Notes under the pieces: model-generated
Told to the model about the DNA's origin: nothing
Database searches by the model: none
What the model saw: only the letters and a program-made list of their open reading frames with translations
Translations under genes and position numbers: made by a program
Part shown: positions 35,078-42,960 of the stretch, piece after piece
Layout of the letters: every line of letters starts with the position of its first letter
How positions within the stretch are numbered: the first letter of the stretch is position 1
Source: a virus
DNA: 42,977 bases
IMG/VR virus record: IMGVR_UViG_3300036715_000981
Location: 1-42,977 of that record
Reading direction: 5' to 3' (one strand)

Positions 35078-35686
35078 TTAAACGCCAGCAGTGTTGCCCA
35101 TCAGTTCGTGCTGATTGAACTTCACCAGCCACTTCGCATTCACGCCAAAGGCGTTATCCGCTCGCTGCACCAAACCGACCAGTTTCAGGCTCAGTGTGCT
35201 CGTGGTGGCAACAGAGCTGGTGTTCAAGACAGTAGCAGAGTTCTGCTGAGGCGAGGTCGGGTTTGTCACAGTGTAAGAGGCGTTTTTATTCGCGCTAGTA
35301 GCTGTAAGGGCTGTCAGACCATCATCTTGCAACTCAAACAAGACGTTAGGGTCATCACATACCAGGACGTAATAGTCCCTAGACTTGGTAGCGGGGATAT
35401 TCTGGAGAGTCAAGTCCAGGGTAGTACCCGCCAGTGAGGGGTTGCCCGGGGTTGAAGCCAGCACGCCAACAACAACACCACGGGCAGTATCCGTGCCGTT
35501 AGTAATCTTGGTGACAGCCGGGATACCACTCGCGTCAGCGTTAGCGGACGACTTCACAGCATCACCAGGGTTAATTTGATTCGGCTCAGCGGCTTGAACT
35601 ACATACACGTTCAATGCGCCGTTCCAGGCTGAACCACCCAGCATACGGGATGGGACAAAGCCACGAGGGGCGACCAAGTTTGCCAT
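35078..35686 (-). CDS. capsid-associated/decoration protein (202 aa)
   Basis: The 202-residue protein begins MANLVAPRGFVPSRMLGGSAWNG, with INPGDAVK, GIPAVTKITNG, RGVVVGVL and SRDYYVLVCDDPNVLFELQDDG, then VTNPTSPQQNSATVL near the end. The APRGFxP...GGxxxN opening and the DPNVLFELQDDG strand are seen in capsid-associated proteins next to major capsid genes of podoviruses. Likely a head decoration or minor capsid protein. Ribosome site AAGGAG. Confidence 0.75.
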   Translation of the reverse strand: MANLVAPRGFVPSRMLGGSAWNGALNVYVVQAAEPNQINPGDAVKSSANADASGIPAVTKITNGTDTARGVVVGVLASTPGNPSLAGTTLDLTLQNIPATKSRDYYVLVCDDPNVLFELQDDGLTALTATSANKNASYTVTNPTSPQQNSATVLNTSSVATTSTLSLKLVGLVQRADNAFGVNAKWLVKFNQHELMGNTAGV

Positions 35687-35689
35687 TTG

Positions 35690-36190
35690 TTAATACTCCT
35701 TGCGGTACTTACTGTTAAGGGAGGACTTTACGCCTTGCGGCAGGTAGCGTCCACTTGAGGGTTCACGTTGTTCTGCAATGATGGATTCTTCACGGGCATC
35801 AGCATCCTGATCGCGGTAGCGGGTTCGTTCCGCCCAGAGGTCTTCGGGGCATTTCAACAGGTATGCACGCATCGCAGTGCCGTCAGCTTTCTTTCCTACA
35901 AAGCGGGAAACTCGTTCAGTAACATCGTCGTCGGCTACAACTCCTACAGAAGCCCCACGACCTAAACCAACTTCATCCCTTGTAACAAAGGTGAAACCTT
36001 CATGCAGTAATTGCTCAATTGCTCCATTATCGTCGTCGTTTTCAAAGAAGAGGTGCATACCGGGTATCTGGTACGGTACAGCTAACTTCAAACGAGGGCC
36101 ACCAAAATCCGCAGGCCTCGTGCGGGGAGCTTCTCTCCGCTCAGTATCTCTTGCAATTGTAACTTCGTCGCGTGTACTATTAGTAGCCAT
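35690..36190 (-). CDS. head-module protein of unknown function (166 aa)
   Basis: The start at 36190 (MATNSTRDEVTIARDTERR) follows AAAGGAAACATCTATC; the open frame to 36235 has no site. The protein is polar, with LAVPYQIPGMHLFFENDDDNGAIEQLLHEGFTFVTRDEVG and a long charged helix (DLWAERTRYRDQDADAREESII). Similar proteins sit between scaffold and capsid genes in other podoviruses; its role is unassigned. Confidence 0.65.
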   Translation of the reverse strand: MATNSTRDEVTIARDTERREAPRTRPADFGGPRLKLAVPYQIPGMHLFFENDDDNGAIEQLLHEGFTFVTRDEVGLGRGASVGVVADDDVTERVSRFVGKKADGTAMRAYLLKCPEDLWAERTRYRDQDADAREESIIAEQREPSSGRYLPQGVKSSLNSKYRKEY

Positions 36191-36231
36191 GATAGATGTT
36201 TCCTTTATGTTGTAAATGTTAAAGTTTATTC

Positions 36232-37188
36232 TCAACGCGAGAAGTAATTAGCGAGAAACTTCTCTTTAGTTATCCAGCCTTCCTTGATAAACTGGCGCAT
36301 GAGTTCCAGGTCTTCCTTAGGAAGGTCGCGCTCGGTCTTGCCCGCTGCCCCCACACCAGTTTTACCGCCGCCGGCCTGAGCGCCACTGCCAGTAGAACTT
36401 GCCGAGGTCGCATTGGCGAGATTGCTGGCTCCCGGTGCTGTCCTGAAGTACCGGGGGAAGTCTCTGCGCATCAACTCGCTGACCTTATCCAGGAAGGGGC
36501 GCCCACGGGCTGTCTCGCCGGATTTGATAAGGTTTTCTCCCAGGTTAAGCGCGTACTGGCGCAGCTTAGCATCCTCACTGAACCAAGCATTACCGTCTTC
36601 AACCCACTCCGCCAGCACTGGGTCGGTCTTAGCCATGTCGGCAGCTTGCTCACTGGTCAGGACTGCTGGGGCCATCTGCTCAATCGGCGCCTTGAGTTCC
36701 TTTTGCTGCATCTTGAGCAGGTCGATACGGTCTTCCAGTGCTACAACAGTCTCATGTTCGCCCTCACTCTGGGCCTCTGAGCGTTGCACTCGTAAAGCAG
36801 CGATAGCATTTTTCAGCTCTTCATCCTTCCGGGCGATTGTTTCTTCATGGAACTTTTTGAAAGCCGCCTTTGTGCCTTCGAATTCTTCTATTTTCCTTCG
36901 TAGGGTTGCAACTTCATTCTCAAGGTTCTTCGTGAAACGCTCACCGCGTTCGAGGAAGGTTTTCGCATCAACCCATTTCTTCGGGTCGCCCTTGTAGTGT
37001 TCCTTGTCCACCCAACCTTGACGCGTTGCTTGTGCTTCAGCAGCGGCATTGTCACCTTCGGATTGGGTTCCCGCAGTGTCAGTATCCTCCCTTGCCCCAA
37101 CGTCCGCAATGGCTGCATCAATTTCTGTCAATTCCGCTTCTATATCAGCGGCAGTCCGCTGTTGCGATTGTTGCGCTTGCCCAGTCAT
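36232..37188 (-). CDS. capsid scaffolding protein
   Basis: The 318-residue protein is acidic and helical, with an N-terminal low-complexity part, DKEHYKGDPKKWVDAKTFLERGE, a long coiled coil (LENEVATLRRKIEEFEGTKAAFKKFHEETIARKDEELKNAI), AAVLTS-type linker, and a C-terminal helix ERDLPKEDLELMRQFIKEGWITKEKFLANYF that may dock to the capsid protein. Composition, size and position between portal and capsid genes fit scaffolds. Its leader carries palindromic copy 12 and GAAAGGATTTATT. Confidence 0.75.
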   Translation of the reverse strand: MTGQAQQSQQRTAADIEAELTEIDAAIADVGAREDTDTAGTQSEGDNAAAEAQATRQGWVDKEHYKGDPKKWVDAKTFLERGERFTKNLENEVATLRRKIEEFEGTKAAFKKFHEETIARKDEELKNAIAALRVQRSEAQSEGEHETVVALEDRIDLLKMQQKELKAPIEQMAPAVLTSEQAADMAKTDPVLAEWVEDGNAWFSEDAKLRQYALNLGENLIKSGETARGRPFLDKVSELMRRDFPRYFRTAPGASNLANATSASSTGSGAQAGGGKTGVGAAGKTERDLPKEDLELMRQFIKEGWITKEKFLANYFSR

Positions 37189-37204
37189 AATAAATCCTTT
37201 CTAG

Positions 37205-37245
37205 TTTCTCGCGCGCATTACATTGCCGTAATGCGCCCTAATAAT
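37205..37245 (-). repeat. dispersed palindromic element, copy 12
   Basis: The core is ATTAC (37217-37221), N6, GTAAT (37228-37232), within a GCGCATTAC/GTAATGCGC stem. Leftward it reads ATTATTAGGGCG, core, CGCGCGAGAAAC. It fills the gap between the GroES-like and scaffold genes and reaches the GroES-like stop codon. Confidence 0.85.
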
Positions 37246-37631
37246 CAAAAAGTTTCCACAGTCGTAATAATATCCGTATCATTCACGAAGCGATACTCCC
37301 GCCCATCTAGATGGCTAGTGTGGAACTTCCCAGTATACTGCCCCACAAGCACTGTGTCGCCGACTTCCGCGTAGTCAGTGCTCTTGTCGAACCAGCAATC
37401 ATGGCCGATTTCAACCACAGTTGCAGTGACTGACAGGCTCCGCTCTGCTTCCGCCGTTTTGCGCTGAATGATGATGCCACTTTCAGTCTGCTCTTCTATT
37501 TGCTGTCCGACCAGTAACACTCGATGGCCGGTAGCGCGAAAGCCACTTTTGTTGGCCTCGTTGTAACCCTTTTTGGCACGCCATCCGCGTTGCCCCTTGG
37601 CTACTGCCCCAGTATCTTCCACTTCTTTCAT
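37245..37631 (-). CDS. GroES-like co-chaperonin
   Basis: The 128-residue protein has a basic 30-residue extension, then a Cpn10 fold: GHRVLLVGQQIEEQTESGIII (compare the start of GroES), a mobile-loop region, SVTATVVEIGHDCWFDKS, VGDTVLVGQYTGKFHTS, and YRFVNDTDIITTVE. GroES-like phage proteins such as T4 gp31 help fold the capsid protein with host GroEL. Placing it beside portal and scaffold genes fits. The start overlaps the previous stop by four bases. Confidence 0.85.
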   Translation of the reverse strand: MKEVEDTGAVAKGQRGWRAKKGYNEANKSGFRATGHRVLLVGQQIEEQTESGIIIQRKTAEAERSLSVTATVVEIGHDCWFDKSTDYAEVGDTVLVGQYTGKFHTSHLDGREYRFVNDTDIITTVETF

Positions 37632-37888
37632 GCTGCTTCTCCTTCATCAGGTCCATTCACTCCAATAGCTTCTTCGATATCCTCAATCAGCGTTACCAGC
37701 ACCCGAACACCGCCGAGAGCCGCTGCGTTCATTGCAACAGTTTCCTCGTTAGTCTTTCCGATAAAAGTCTCCCCTGCCCAAGCTTCCATAGCTTCTTGTT
37801 TGCTGCTCCGCAGCGTATCCAATAACTCTTTCGTGACCGGACTTTCCGCCCAATCCTTTCTTTCTTGCGCTGATATAACTTTTGCCAT
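37628..37888 (-). CDS. small hypothetical protein in the head module (86 aa)
   Basis: ATG at 37888 (MAKVISAQERKDW) follows CAGGAG with eight-base spacing; the GTG at 37897 is too close to that site. The protein is helical: SPVTKELLDTLRSSKQEAMEAWAGETF, MNAAALGGVRVLVTLIEDIEEA. Similar small proteins occur next to portal genes; the function is unknown. It follows the portal stop directly and overlaps the GroES-like gene. Confidence 0.7.
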   Translation of the reverse strand: MAKVISAQERKDWAESPVTKELLDTLRSSKQEAMEAWAGETFIGKTNEETVAMNAAALGGVRVLVTLIEDIEEAIGVNGPDEGEAA

Positions 37889-37893
37889 GCCTA

Positions 37894-40101
37894 TCACTCC
37901 TGTAGATTAGTTGCAGGGGTAGATTCCTCGCCCCCAGTTTGTGACTCCGTTGAGGCTTGTTGCCCTTGGACTTCCTGCTTTGCCTGCATTGCCTTACTAC
38001 CACTTTCTAAATACTTATGGAGCATTCCCATTGCCTTGTTAAGTCCGTCACTCTTTTGCTTTGCCGCTGCTATTTGCAGTTCCAGCATCGCAATCGCGTG
38101 ACCACTTTCAACGCCTTGGGCTTCGCTCAATTCCTTGACAGCTTTTGCTTCCAATTCCTTAATCTTCGCATCATTCAGCGCAAGTTCCAGTTGCATGTTC
38201 GCTACATCCAACTGCATACTGTCGTGATGCTGCAGTTTCTTCAGCTCCAATTCACCTGCTTTAATCTGCAACTCCTCCATCTTAGGATTCGGTGGCGGCG
38301 GTACAGCGTGCTTCCCTTCCGGGTCTGGGTACAGGATATCAATATCCGCCACATCATGTGCCTCCAGAAACGCCACCACAGCTTTGTATCTATTAAATCC
38401 AGGCTGACTCGATGCCAGTTGCAACACGATGCTGGCTTTCTGCCTGCGTTGCGACGCACTCACGACCTCAGCACTCGCTGCTGGCGCCACCCTCAGACTG
38501 TGCTTGGTATAGTCATCGGGCAACAGCACGGCATCAGGGCCAGAAGTCAGTTCCGCGTAGTGCGGGTAGTAAGGAAGGAACACCGCGTTAATGTCCAGTA
38601 TCTTTCGTAGTTCCTCAGTAAACCCTCGATACATGCGGTTGTATATTCCACTGAACAGCATCATGCCTTGCTCGACAGTATTGCGACTGGTTTCTGCCGG
38701 AGTATTCTGCCCCGGACTTACCCCAGTCATAATGTCAGTTGCCCCGGAAATCTTTTCGCTATAAGTTACTAGCATACCCAGCAATTGGAACAACACGCTA
38801 CTCGGCTCGCGGACAGGAAGTGGGAAGATATTGTTCTTCAAGTCCGTGCCGGTGGAATCAATAGGCTTCCACTCGAACGGGTCAAAGGAGGTCTTTCCGC
38901 CCTTAATCTTCACCCCACGCCCAAGGAACCCCCCGGCAGTCGTAGCCATCGTCCCCGCATCAATCAACTGATTCGTCAGTGTATCGACAGCTTCGTTCAT
39001 CGGCCCAAGCAACGCACCCAGACCTAGCCCGTACACACCACCATCTGGGCTGGGGATGAACAAGTATCGCGTGTAGTACAGCATTGGGGCAATCCGCACA
39101 ATGTGATTGTCTTTAGCATTTTGCAGCTTCTCCGCGCTTCTTTCCAGCGAACTACGCAGCTCCATGTCATCAGTTGCGATAGCATCTTGCTCATACTTCC
39201 GCACCATCACATCATTACGTCGACTGATGCTCTCGCCAGTGAATCTCGCAACAACCCGCAAAACCTGGGCAGTATCATGCCTCACTGACACAATATACGG
39301 TTCTTTGTACCCGTCACCGTCAAGGTCGAGCCAGCAATGCTGCTCTAGTATCTCGTAAGTGTCATTGGTGTCCCCGCCAGTCGGGCGTATGCCGGTAGCT
39401 TCCTGCTGTACCTGCTGTAACAAGTAGCTCTCAGATGGCAGCGTTGGTGCTGCATCCTCCGTCATTTCCAGGAATATCCCTCTGCGGAAGTTCTCCTGCA
39501 ATTCGTTACCTGTTTTAAGAAGTATCTCGGTAATCCGTTGTGCCTTGTCGATATCCTTACAGTTGTAGTCAAGGATCAAATCCATCGCAGGCACATGGCC
39601 TGAAATCGTAGTACCCGCAACCGTATCAGGATACGTTTTCTTAAAGGCACTTCCCAGTAGGCACGCCGAGAACTTTGCCTGCTCATCGCTATCCAGCCAG
39701 TTCTTATCATCCTCAATCAGCTGCATGGAGATGTGCTGGCTCAACCGCTTTGCTTGCAGCGCCTTTGCCCCCGTAGAATCATTCCCCAGGACTTGCACAC
39801 TTGCGAGTTGCTTCCCCTTGGTCATAATGGAAATTCGCGCAAGGAACTGCAACACCGCTATGGTCAGCAAAGGGAACTTCACATTACTACAGTTAGTCCA
39901 GGGAAATGACTTACTCTCCTTAACTTGCAGCGCAAGCTTCACCGCATCTGCATGGCGCGCTTCCCAATCGGCGCGACTGCTCCTGTCCCTGGCTGTATTC
40001 GCAACTACTTCCCTCCCCAGGTCTTTCAGATACTGCGCATCCAGGAACTCCGCAATGTTAGGGGATTCCATCAGCTTTTGAATATCATACTTTGTCGTCA
40101 T
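37894..40101 (-). CDS. portal protein (P22 type)
   Basis: The 735-residue protein fits the P22-like portal family in size and layout: AKLAL-type N-terminal helices with SKSFPWTNCSNVKFPLLT, central LDYNCKDIDKAQRITEILL, EILEQHCWLDLDGDGYKEPYIVSVRHDT, YTRYLFIPSPDGGVYGLGLGALLGPMNEAVDTLTNQLIDAGTM, SGATDIMTGVSPGQNTPAETSRN, and a long C-terminal coiled coil that is glutamine-rich. It would form the dodecameric DNA channel. It lies directly downstream of the large terminase gene. Confidence 0.92.
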   Translation of the reverse strand: MTTKYDIQKLMESPNIAEFLDAQYLKDLGREVVANTARDRSSRADWEARHADAVKLALQVKESKSFPWTNCSNVKFPLLTIAVLQFLARISIMTKGKQLASVQVLGNDSTGAKALQAKRLSQHISMQLIEDDKNWLDSDEQAKFSACLLGSAFKKTYPDTVAGTTISGHVPAMDLILDYNCKDIDKAQRITEILLKTGNELQENFRRGIFLEMTEDAAPTLPSESYLLQQVQQEATGIRPTGGDTNDTYEILEQHCWLDLDGDGYKEPYIVSVRHDTAQVLRVVARFTGESISRRNDVMVRKYEQDAIATDDMELRSSLERSAEKLQNAKDNHIVRIAPMLYYTRYLFIPSPDGGVYGLGLGALLGPMNEAVDTLTNQLIDAGTMATTAGGFLGRGVKIKGGKTSFDPFEWKPIDSTGTDLKNNIFPLPVREPSSVLFQLLGMLVTYSEKISGATDIMTGVSPGQNTPAETSRNTVEQGMMLFSGIYNRMYRGFTEELRKILDINAVFLPYYPHYAELTSGPDAVLLPDDYTKHSLRVAPAASAEVVSASQRRQKASIVLQLASSQPGFNRYKAVVAFLEAHDVADIDILYPDPEGKHAVPPPPNPKMEELQIKAGELELKKLQHHDSMQLDVANMQLELALNDAKIKELEAKAVKELSEAQGVESGHAIAMLELQIAAAKQKSDGLNKAMGMLHKYLESGSKAMQAKQEVQGQQASTESQTGGEESTPATNLQE

Positions 40102-40113
40102 AATCCTTGCCTT

Positions 40114-41580
40114 TTAGTACCCTGTAGTGGTTGACCTGCCGTTGTTACTGCCTCTATCTGCCCCGTACCCGCGCTCGTACAGTTCATCCTCATCCATAAA
40201 GTCTTCCTCTTCTTGCAACGGAAGACTGTCAAACCCGCGAGCACACAAAGCAGCACTGTCGAACTGGTCATCCAAAGTGCTTTCGCTATACCCCGTAAAC
40301 CGAAGACATTCATGCTCGAAGTTTGCATACCAGTCACTATTTTTGTCAAATTTACATGCGCCAGCTTTCATACGCTTCTGCCAGCTGCGCCCCTTTGTTG
40401 CCTTGTCCTTCATCGCACTCAGTGGAATGCAGTTAAGAAACACACTACGCTGCGCCATTTCCCTGTTCAGTATCGGCTCAACTGCTTTCCAGATAACGCC
40501 ATCCTCAACGAAGAAAGCTATTGGGTCATGCAGTTCCTGTATTTCAAACATCTTGTCGATGATTTCAGGTGTATCCCAACGCCCCACATGCTGATCAATG
40601 AATTGTAACACGTTATCGGCTGTTTGCCCAGCCACAGTCATTGACGTGCGGTTTGCTTTATCCTTCTTGCTAATGGCAAAGTCAATACCCACACCCAGCC
40701 GCATTGGTTGTGCATAGTCTTCACCTTCCATTTCATGAAAGTCCCCTTTACGCAGATAGGCTTCAGAGTTATCAAACGGGTCATTCAGGTACTCTTGACT
40801 ATAACCACTGGAATCGAACTGCTCAATGTAGCTTTGCCGTATCGCCCGCAGTGCCTTTTCATTGTATTGCTCTGGCCAGAGGATATTGCTGAAGTCATCG
40901 AAGGCCGCGTGTGCTTTGTAAAACAGTGTTTTCCATGTCGGCGCAACCATCAGGCGTGCAAGAAGGGAATCCTCATGCAGAATCGTCCCATGAATCCGTA
41001 TCTTCCCACCACGTCGCAGTGCCGGAATAACTGCGCGGAAAAACCAGCGACGGAATTTATCCCTGCGCTCTTTGTTCTCGACTTGCTCGTCGTCCTCCAA
41101 GTCATCGCATACGATAAGCCCAGGCCGTTTCCCACGCCATTTCCGTCCGCGCATCTTTTGACCAGAGCCGCGCGCAAGAATACGAAACTGATGCCCGTCC
41201 TTCATTTCAACAATAATTTCAGTCTTGCTGTTAGTGACAAATCCCTTTACCTGAAAGTCCTCAATCAGCTCTTCATTCTCGATCAGTTCCCTTGTAATAT
41301 CCCCGAGGTGCTCGATGGCAAGCTCTTCGTTTGTGGAAATGACAATGATGTAGTCCTCCGCACGAAACAGCGCAGTGGCAAGTGTGAAGTCATGCGTAAA
41401 GGAAGTTGATTTCGCGTGCCCGCGCGGGGCTGCAATTGCCGCACGAAGTTCTTCAGAGCTATACAACTCCCAACCTTCCCTGTGGAAGTCCGGTGTAGGC
41501 TTGGCGTCATCGTAACCTGCACTCAGATACGTGGCAGCGAAAGACTCGATAAGGTCGGAAGTCAGCTTGACTGGCTGCAT
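40114..41580 (-). CDS. terminase large subunit
   Basis: The 488-residue protein has ATPase Walker A APRGHAKST at 51-59, Walker B GLIVCDDLEDD at 154-164 with the catalytic acid next to it, and RILARGSGQKMRGRKWRGKRP before it. The nuclease domain begins near RLGVGIDFAISKKDKANRTS, with a later ALCARGFD segment and DEDELYERGYG tail. It powers DNA packaging into the prohead. The ATG overlaps the small-terminase stop by one base (TGATG). Confidence 0.93.
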   Translation of the reverse strand: MQPVKLTSDLIESFAATYLSAGYDDAKPTPDFHREGWELYSSEELRAAIAAPRGHAKSTSFTHDFTLATALFRAEDYIIVISTNEELAIEHLGDITRELIENEELIEDFQVKGFVTNSKTEIIVEMKDGHQFRILARGSGQKMRGRKWRGKRPGLIVCDDLEDDEQVENKERRDKFRRWFFRAVIPALRRGGKIRIHGTILHEDSLLARLMVAPTWKTLFYKAHAAFDDFSNILWPEQYNEKALRAIRQSYIEQFDSSGYSQEYLNDPFDNSEAYLRKGDFHEMEGEDYAQPMRLGVGIDFAISKKDKANRTSMTVAGQTADNVLQFIDQHVGRWDTPEIIDKMFEIQELHDPIAFFVEDGVIWKAVEPILNREMAQRSVFLNCIPLSAMKDKATKGRSWQKRMKAGACKFDKNSDWYANFEHECLRFTGYSESTLDDQFDSAALCARGFDSLPLQEEEDFMDEDELYERGYGADRGSNNGRSTTTGY

Positions 41581-42134
41581 CAGTCGCCGCCGACCGTCGG
41601 GGCTTGCTCAATGGTTACAGGCTGGTGTGCATTCTTGCGCTGCCTCTCCAATGCCGCTAACAACCTATCTGCGATTGTATCAACATTTCCCACGGGTGTC
41701 AATACAGTTTCTTCTTTCTTCGGCAAGCCTAGTCCAAGGGCCTTTACACCAATCTCTGCGGCCTTCACGACCATGAAGTCAGTTACTTCGGGGTGGTCGA
41801 GCTTGGAGTGCATTACATTAAGTGAGTGCAGGGCGAGTGCTCGGAACCGCTCTTCCATCGTGGAAGTGATTACAGGGTCAAGCAGTTGATGCCGAATCGG
41901 GTCGAGCGCGTCCTGGAAGCGGTCACTGGCAAGCAGTGTCATGAACCATTGGCGAGGGCGCTTGTATTCTTTTGCAACATCCAGCGGAGAGGCATCTGGA
42001 TGCAAAAGAAGATAGTCAATTATACTATCTATGGTGTAGGATAGAGGGGCAGGAGCGGGTGGGTGAGTCAGGGGCTGCGCTTTGTCAACCTCGCCACCAC
42101 TGAACAGCTTTTCCAACTCAAGACTTGTACTCAC
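41580..42134 (-). CDS. putative small terminase subunit B
   Basis: The 184-residue product contains LDVAKEYKRPRQWFMTLLASDRFQDALDPIRHQLLDPVITSTMEERFRALALHSLNVMHSKL. This aligns by eye with the adjacent 42131-42523 product. An HTH-like N-terminal part and a helical oligomerisation part agree with terminase small subunits, as does the position before the large subunit. The C-terminal extension (PKKEETVLTPVGNVDTIADRLLAALERQRK) is unique to this copy. The start is GTG, overlapping the previous TGA (GTGA). Confidence 0.75.
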   Translation of the reverse strand: MSTSLELEKLFSGGEVDKAQPLTHPPAPAPLSYTIDSIIDYLLLHPDASPLDVAKEYKRPRQWFMTLLASDRFQDALDPIRHQLLDPVITSTMEERFRALALHSLNVMHSKLDHPEVTDFMVVKAAEIGVKALGLGLPKKEETVLTPVGNVDTIADRLLAALERQRKNAHQPVTIEQAPTVGGD

Positions 42135-42523
42135 GCGCGCCCCCGACCATAGCTGGCCATAGCAGCTGAAGCAAGTCCAAGGGCGTCAATTGCGAAAGCC
42201 GGGGATTCATCAGTGCTCAGCTTCTCCTCAATGATAGTCATAGAGTGGATGGCTACACTGCGCAAGCGTTCATCCAGGGAAGCCGCCACGATAGGGTCAG
42301 TGAGCTGTGCCTTGCGCTGTGCAAGTCGAGCCTGGAACGCATCACTTGCGATTACGCGGGAGACCCAGCCGGGGGAGTAGTTGAAGATTTCCCCAAGCTC
42401 ACGCGCCGTTACAGTAGGCTCGGAGATGATGAGGTCCGCCATCGCTTCATGCGTGTAGTTGAGGTGCTTGATTGCCGAGGTTGTTGCGGCTGCGGGCGTT
42501 GCTGCGTTGCGGACTGTGCTCAT
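42131..42523 (-). CDS. putative small terminase subunit A
   Basis: The 130-residue product has an alanine-rich N-terminus, HEAMADLIISEPTVTARELGEIFNYSPGWVSRVIASDAFQARLAQRKAQLTDPIVAASLDERLRSVAIHSMTIIEEKL, and an alanine/glycine tail. The HTH (ELGEIFNYSPGWVSRVIASDAF) is clearer than in its paralogue downstream. As first gene of the late arm, it may recognise the packaging site; the two copies could form a hetero-oligomer. Ribosome site AGGGAG, ATG at 42523. Confidence 0.75.
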   Translation of the reverse strand: MSTVRNAATPAAATTSAIKHLNYTHEAMADLIISEPTVTARELGEIFNYSPGWVSRVIASDAFQARLAQRKAQLTDPIVAASLDERLRSVAIHSMTIIEEKLSTDESPAFAIDALGLASAAMASYGRGRA

Positions 42524-42674
42524 AACTATTCACTCCCTATGACTATGTGGCTGAGTGTAGGGAAAGAAGCCGGGGTAGAGCAATAGGGCAGTATGGGAGG
42601 GTAGGGTAGGGACTAGAGAGGGTGTTCAGTTATTTTCTCGGGTAAGACAATTTTCAGAAAAAAAAAAAAAAAAT

Positions 42675-42718
42675 AATTATTCGCGCGCATTACAGCATTG
42701 TAATACGCGCTAATAACC
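42675..42718 (-). repeat. dispersed palindromic element, copy 13, followed by T17
   Basis: The core is ATTAC (42690-42694), N6, GTAAT (42701-42705). In the leftward sense the arms GTTATTAGCGCG and CGCGAATAAT are followed by 17 T. This gives a hairpin plus U-tract, terminator-like, about 135 bases upstream of the first terminase gene. Confidence 0.8.
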
Positions 42719-42888
42719 CTCCTTCCCTCCCTTACAGTGCCCCGCAGCAAGCAGTAGAGAGCGAAAAAGAGCAACTGGAAAGCCCCAGTGAGGGAATTTT
42801 ATAAAAAATCTGACGGTGCATTACACTCTTTTTGACGGATTTCCCTTTTCCCTCCCCCTCCCCCCTCTTTCCCCGCTGGCCTCGACCT

Positions 42889-42911
42889 GCCCGCCCGCCC
42901 GCCCGCCCGCC
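42889..42911. repeat. (GCCC)5 microsatellite
   Basis: GCCC repeats five times plus GCC. It lies in a pyrimidine-rich tract that also contains two CTCGACCT motifs (42881 and 42916). Possibly an end or junction signature, or a sequencing-sensitive tract. Confidence 0.8.
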
Positions 42912-42945
42912 GGTCTCGACCTCCCCCGCCCTCCTCCCCGCTCTG

Positions 42946-42960
42946 CCAGGGAGTCCCTGG
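42946..42960. repeat. terminal palindrome
   Basis: CCAGGGA (42946-42952), G, TCCCTGG (42954-42960): seven-base perfect arms with a one-base centre, 17 bases from the window end. Confidence 0.6.

Noticed and set aside
36413-36997. 194-residue plus-strand frame opposite the scaffold gene
   Set aside because: Serine/arginine-rich reverse image of an acidic coiled-coil gene; no ribosome site.
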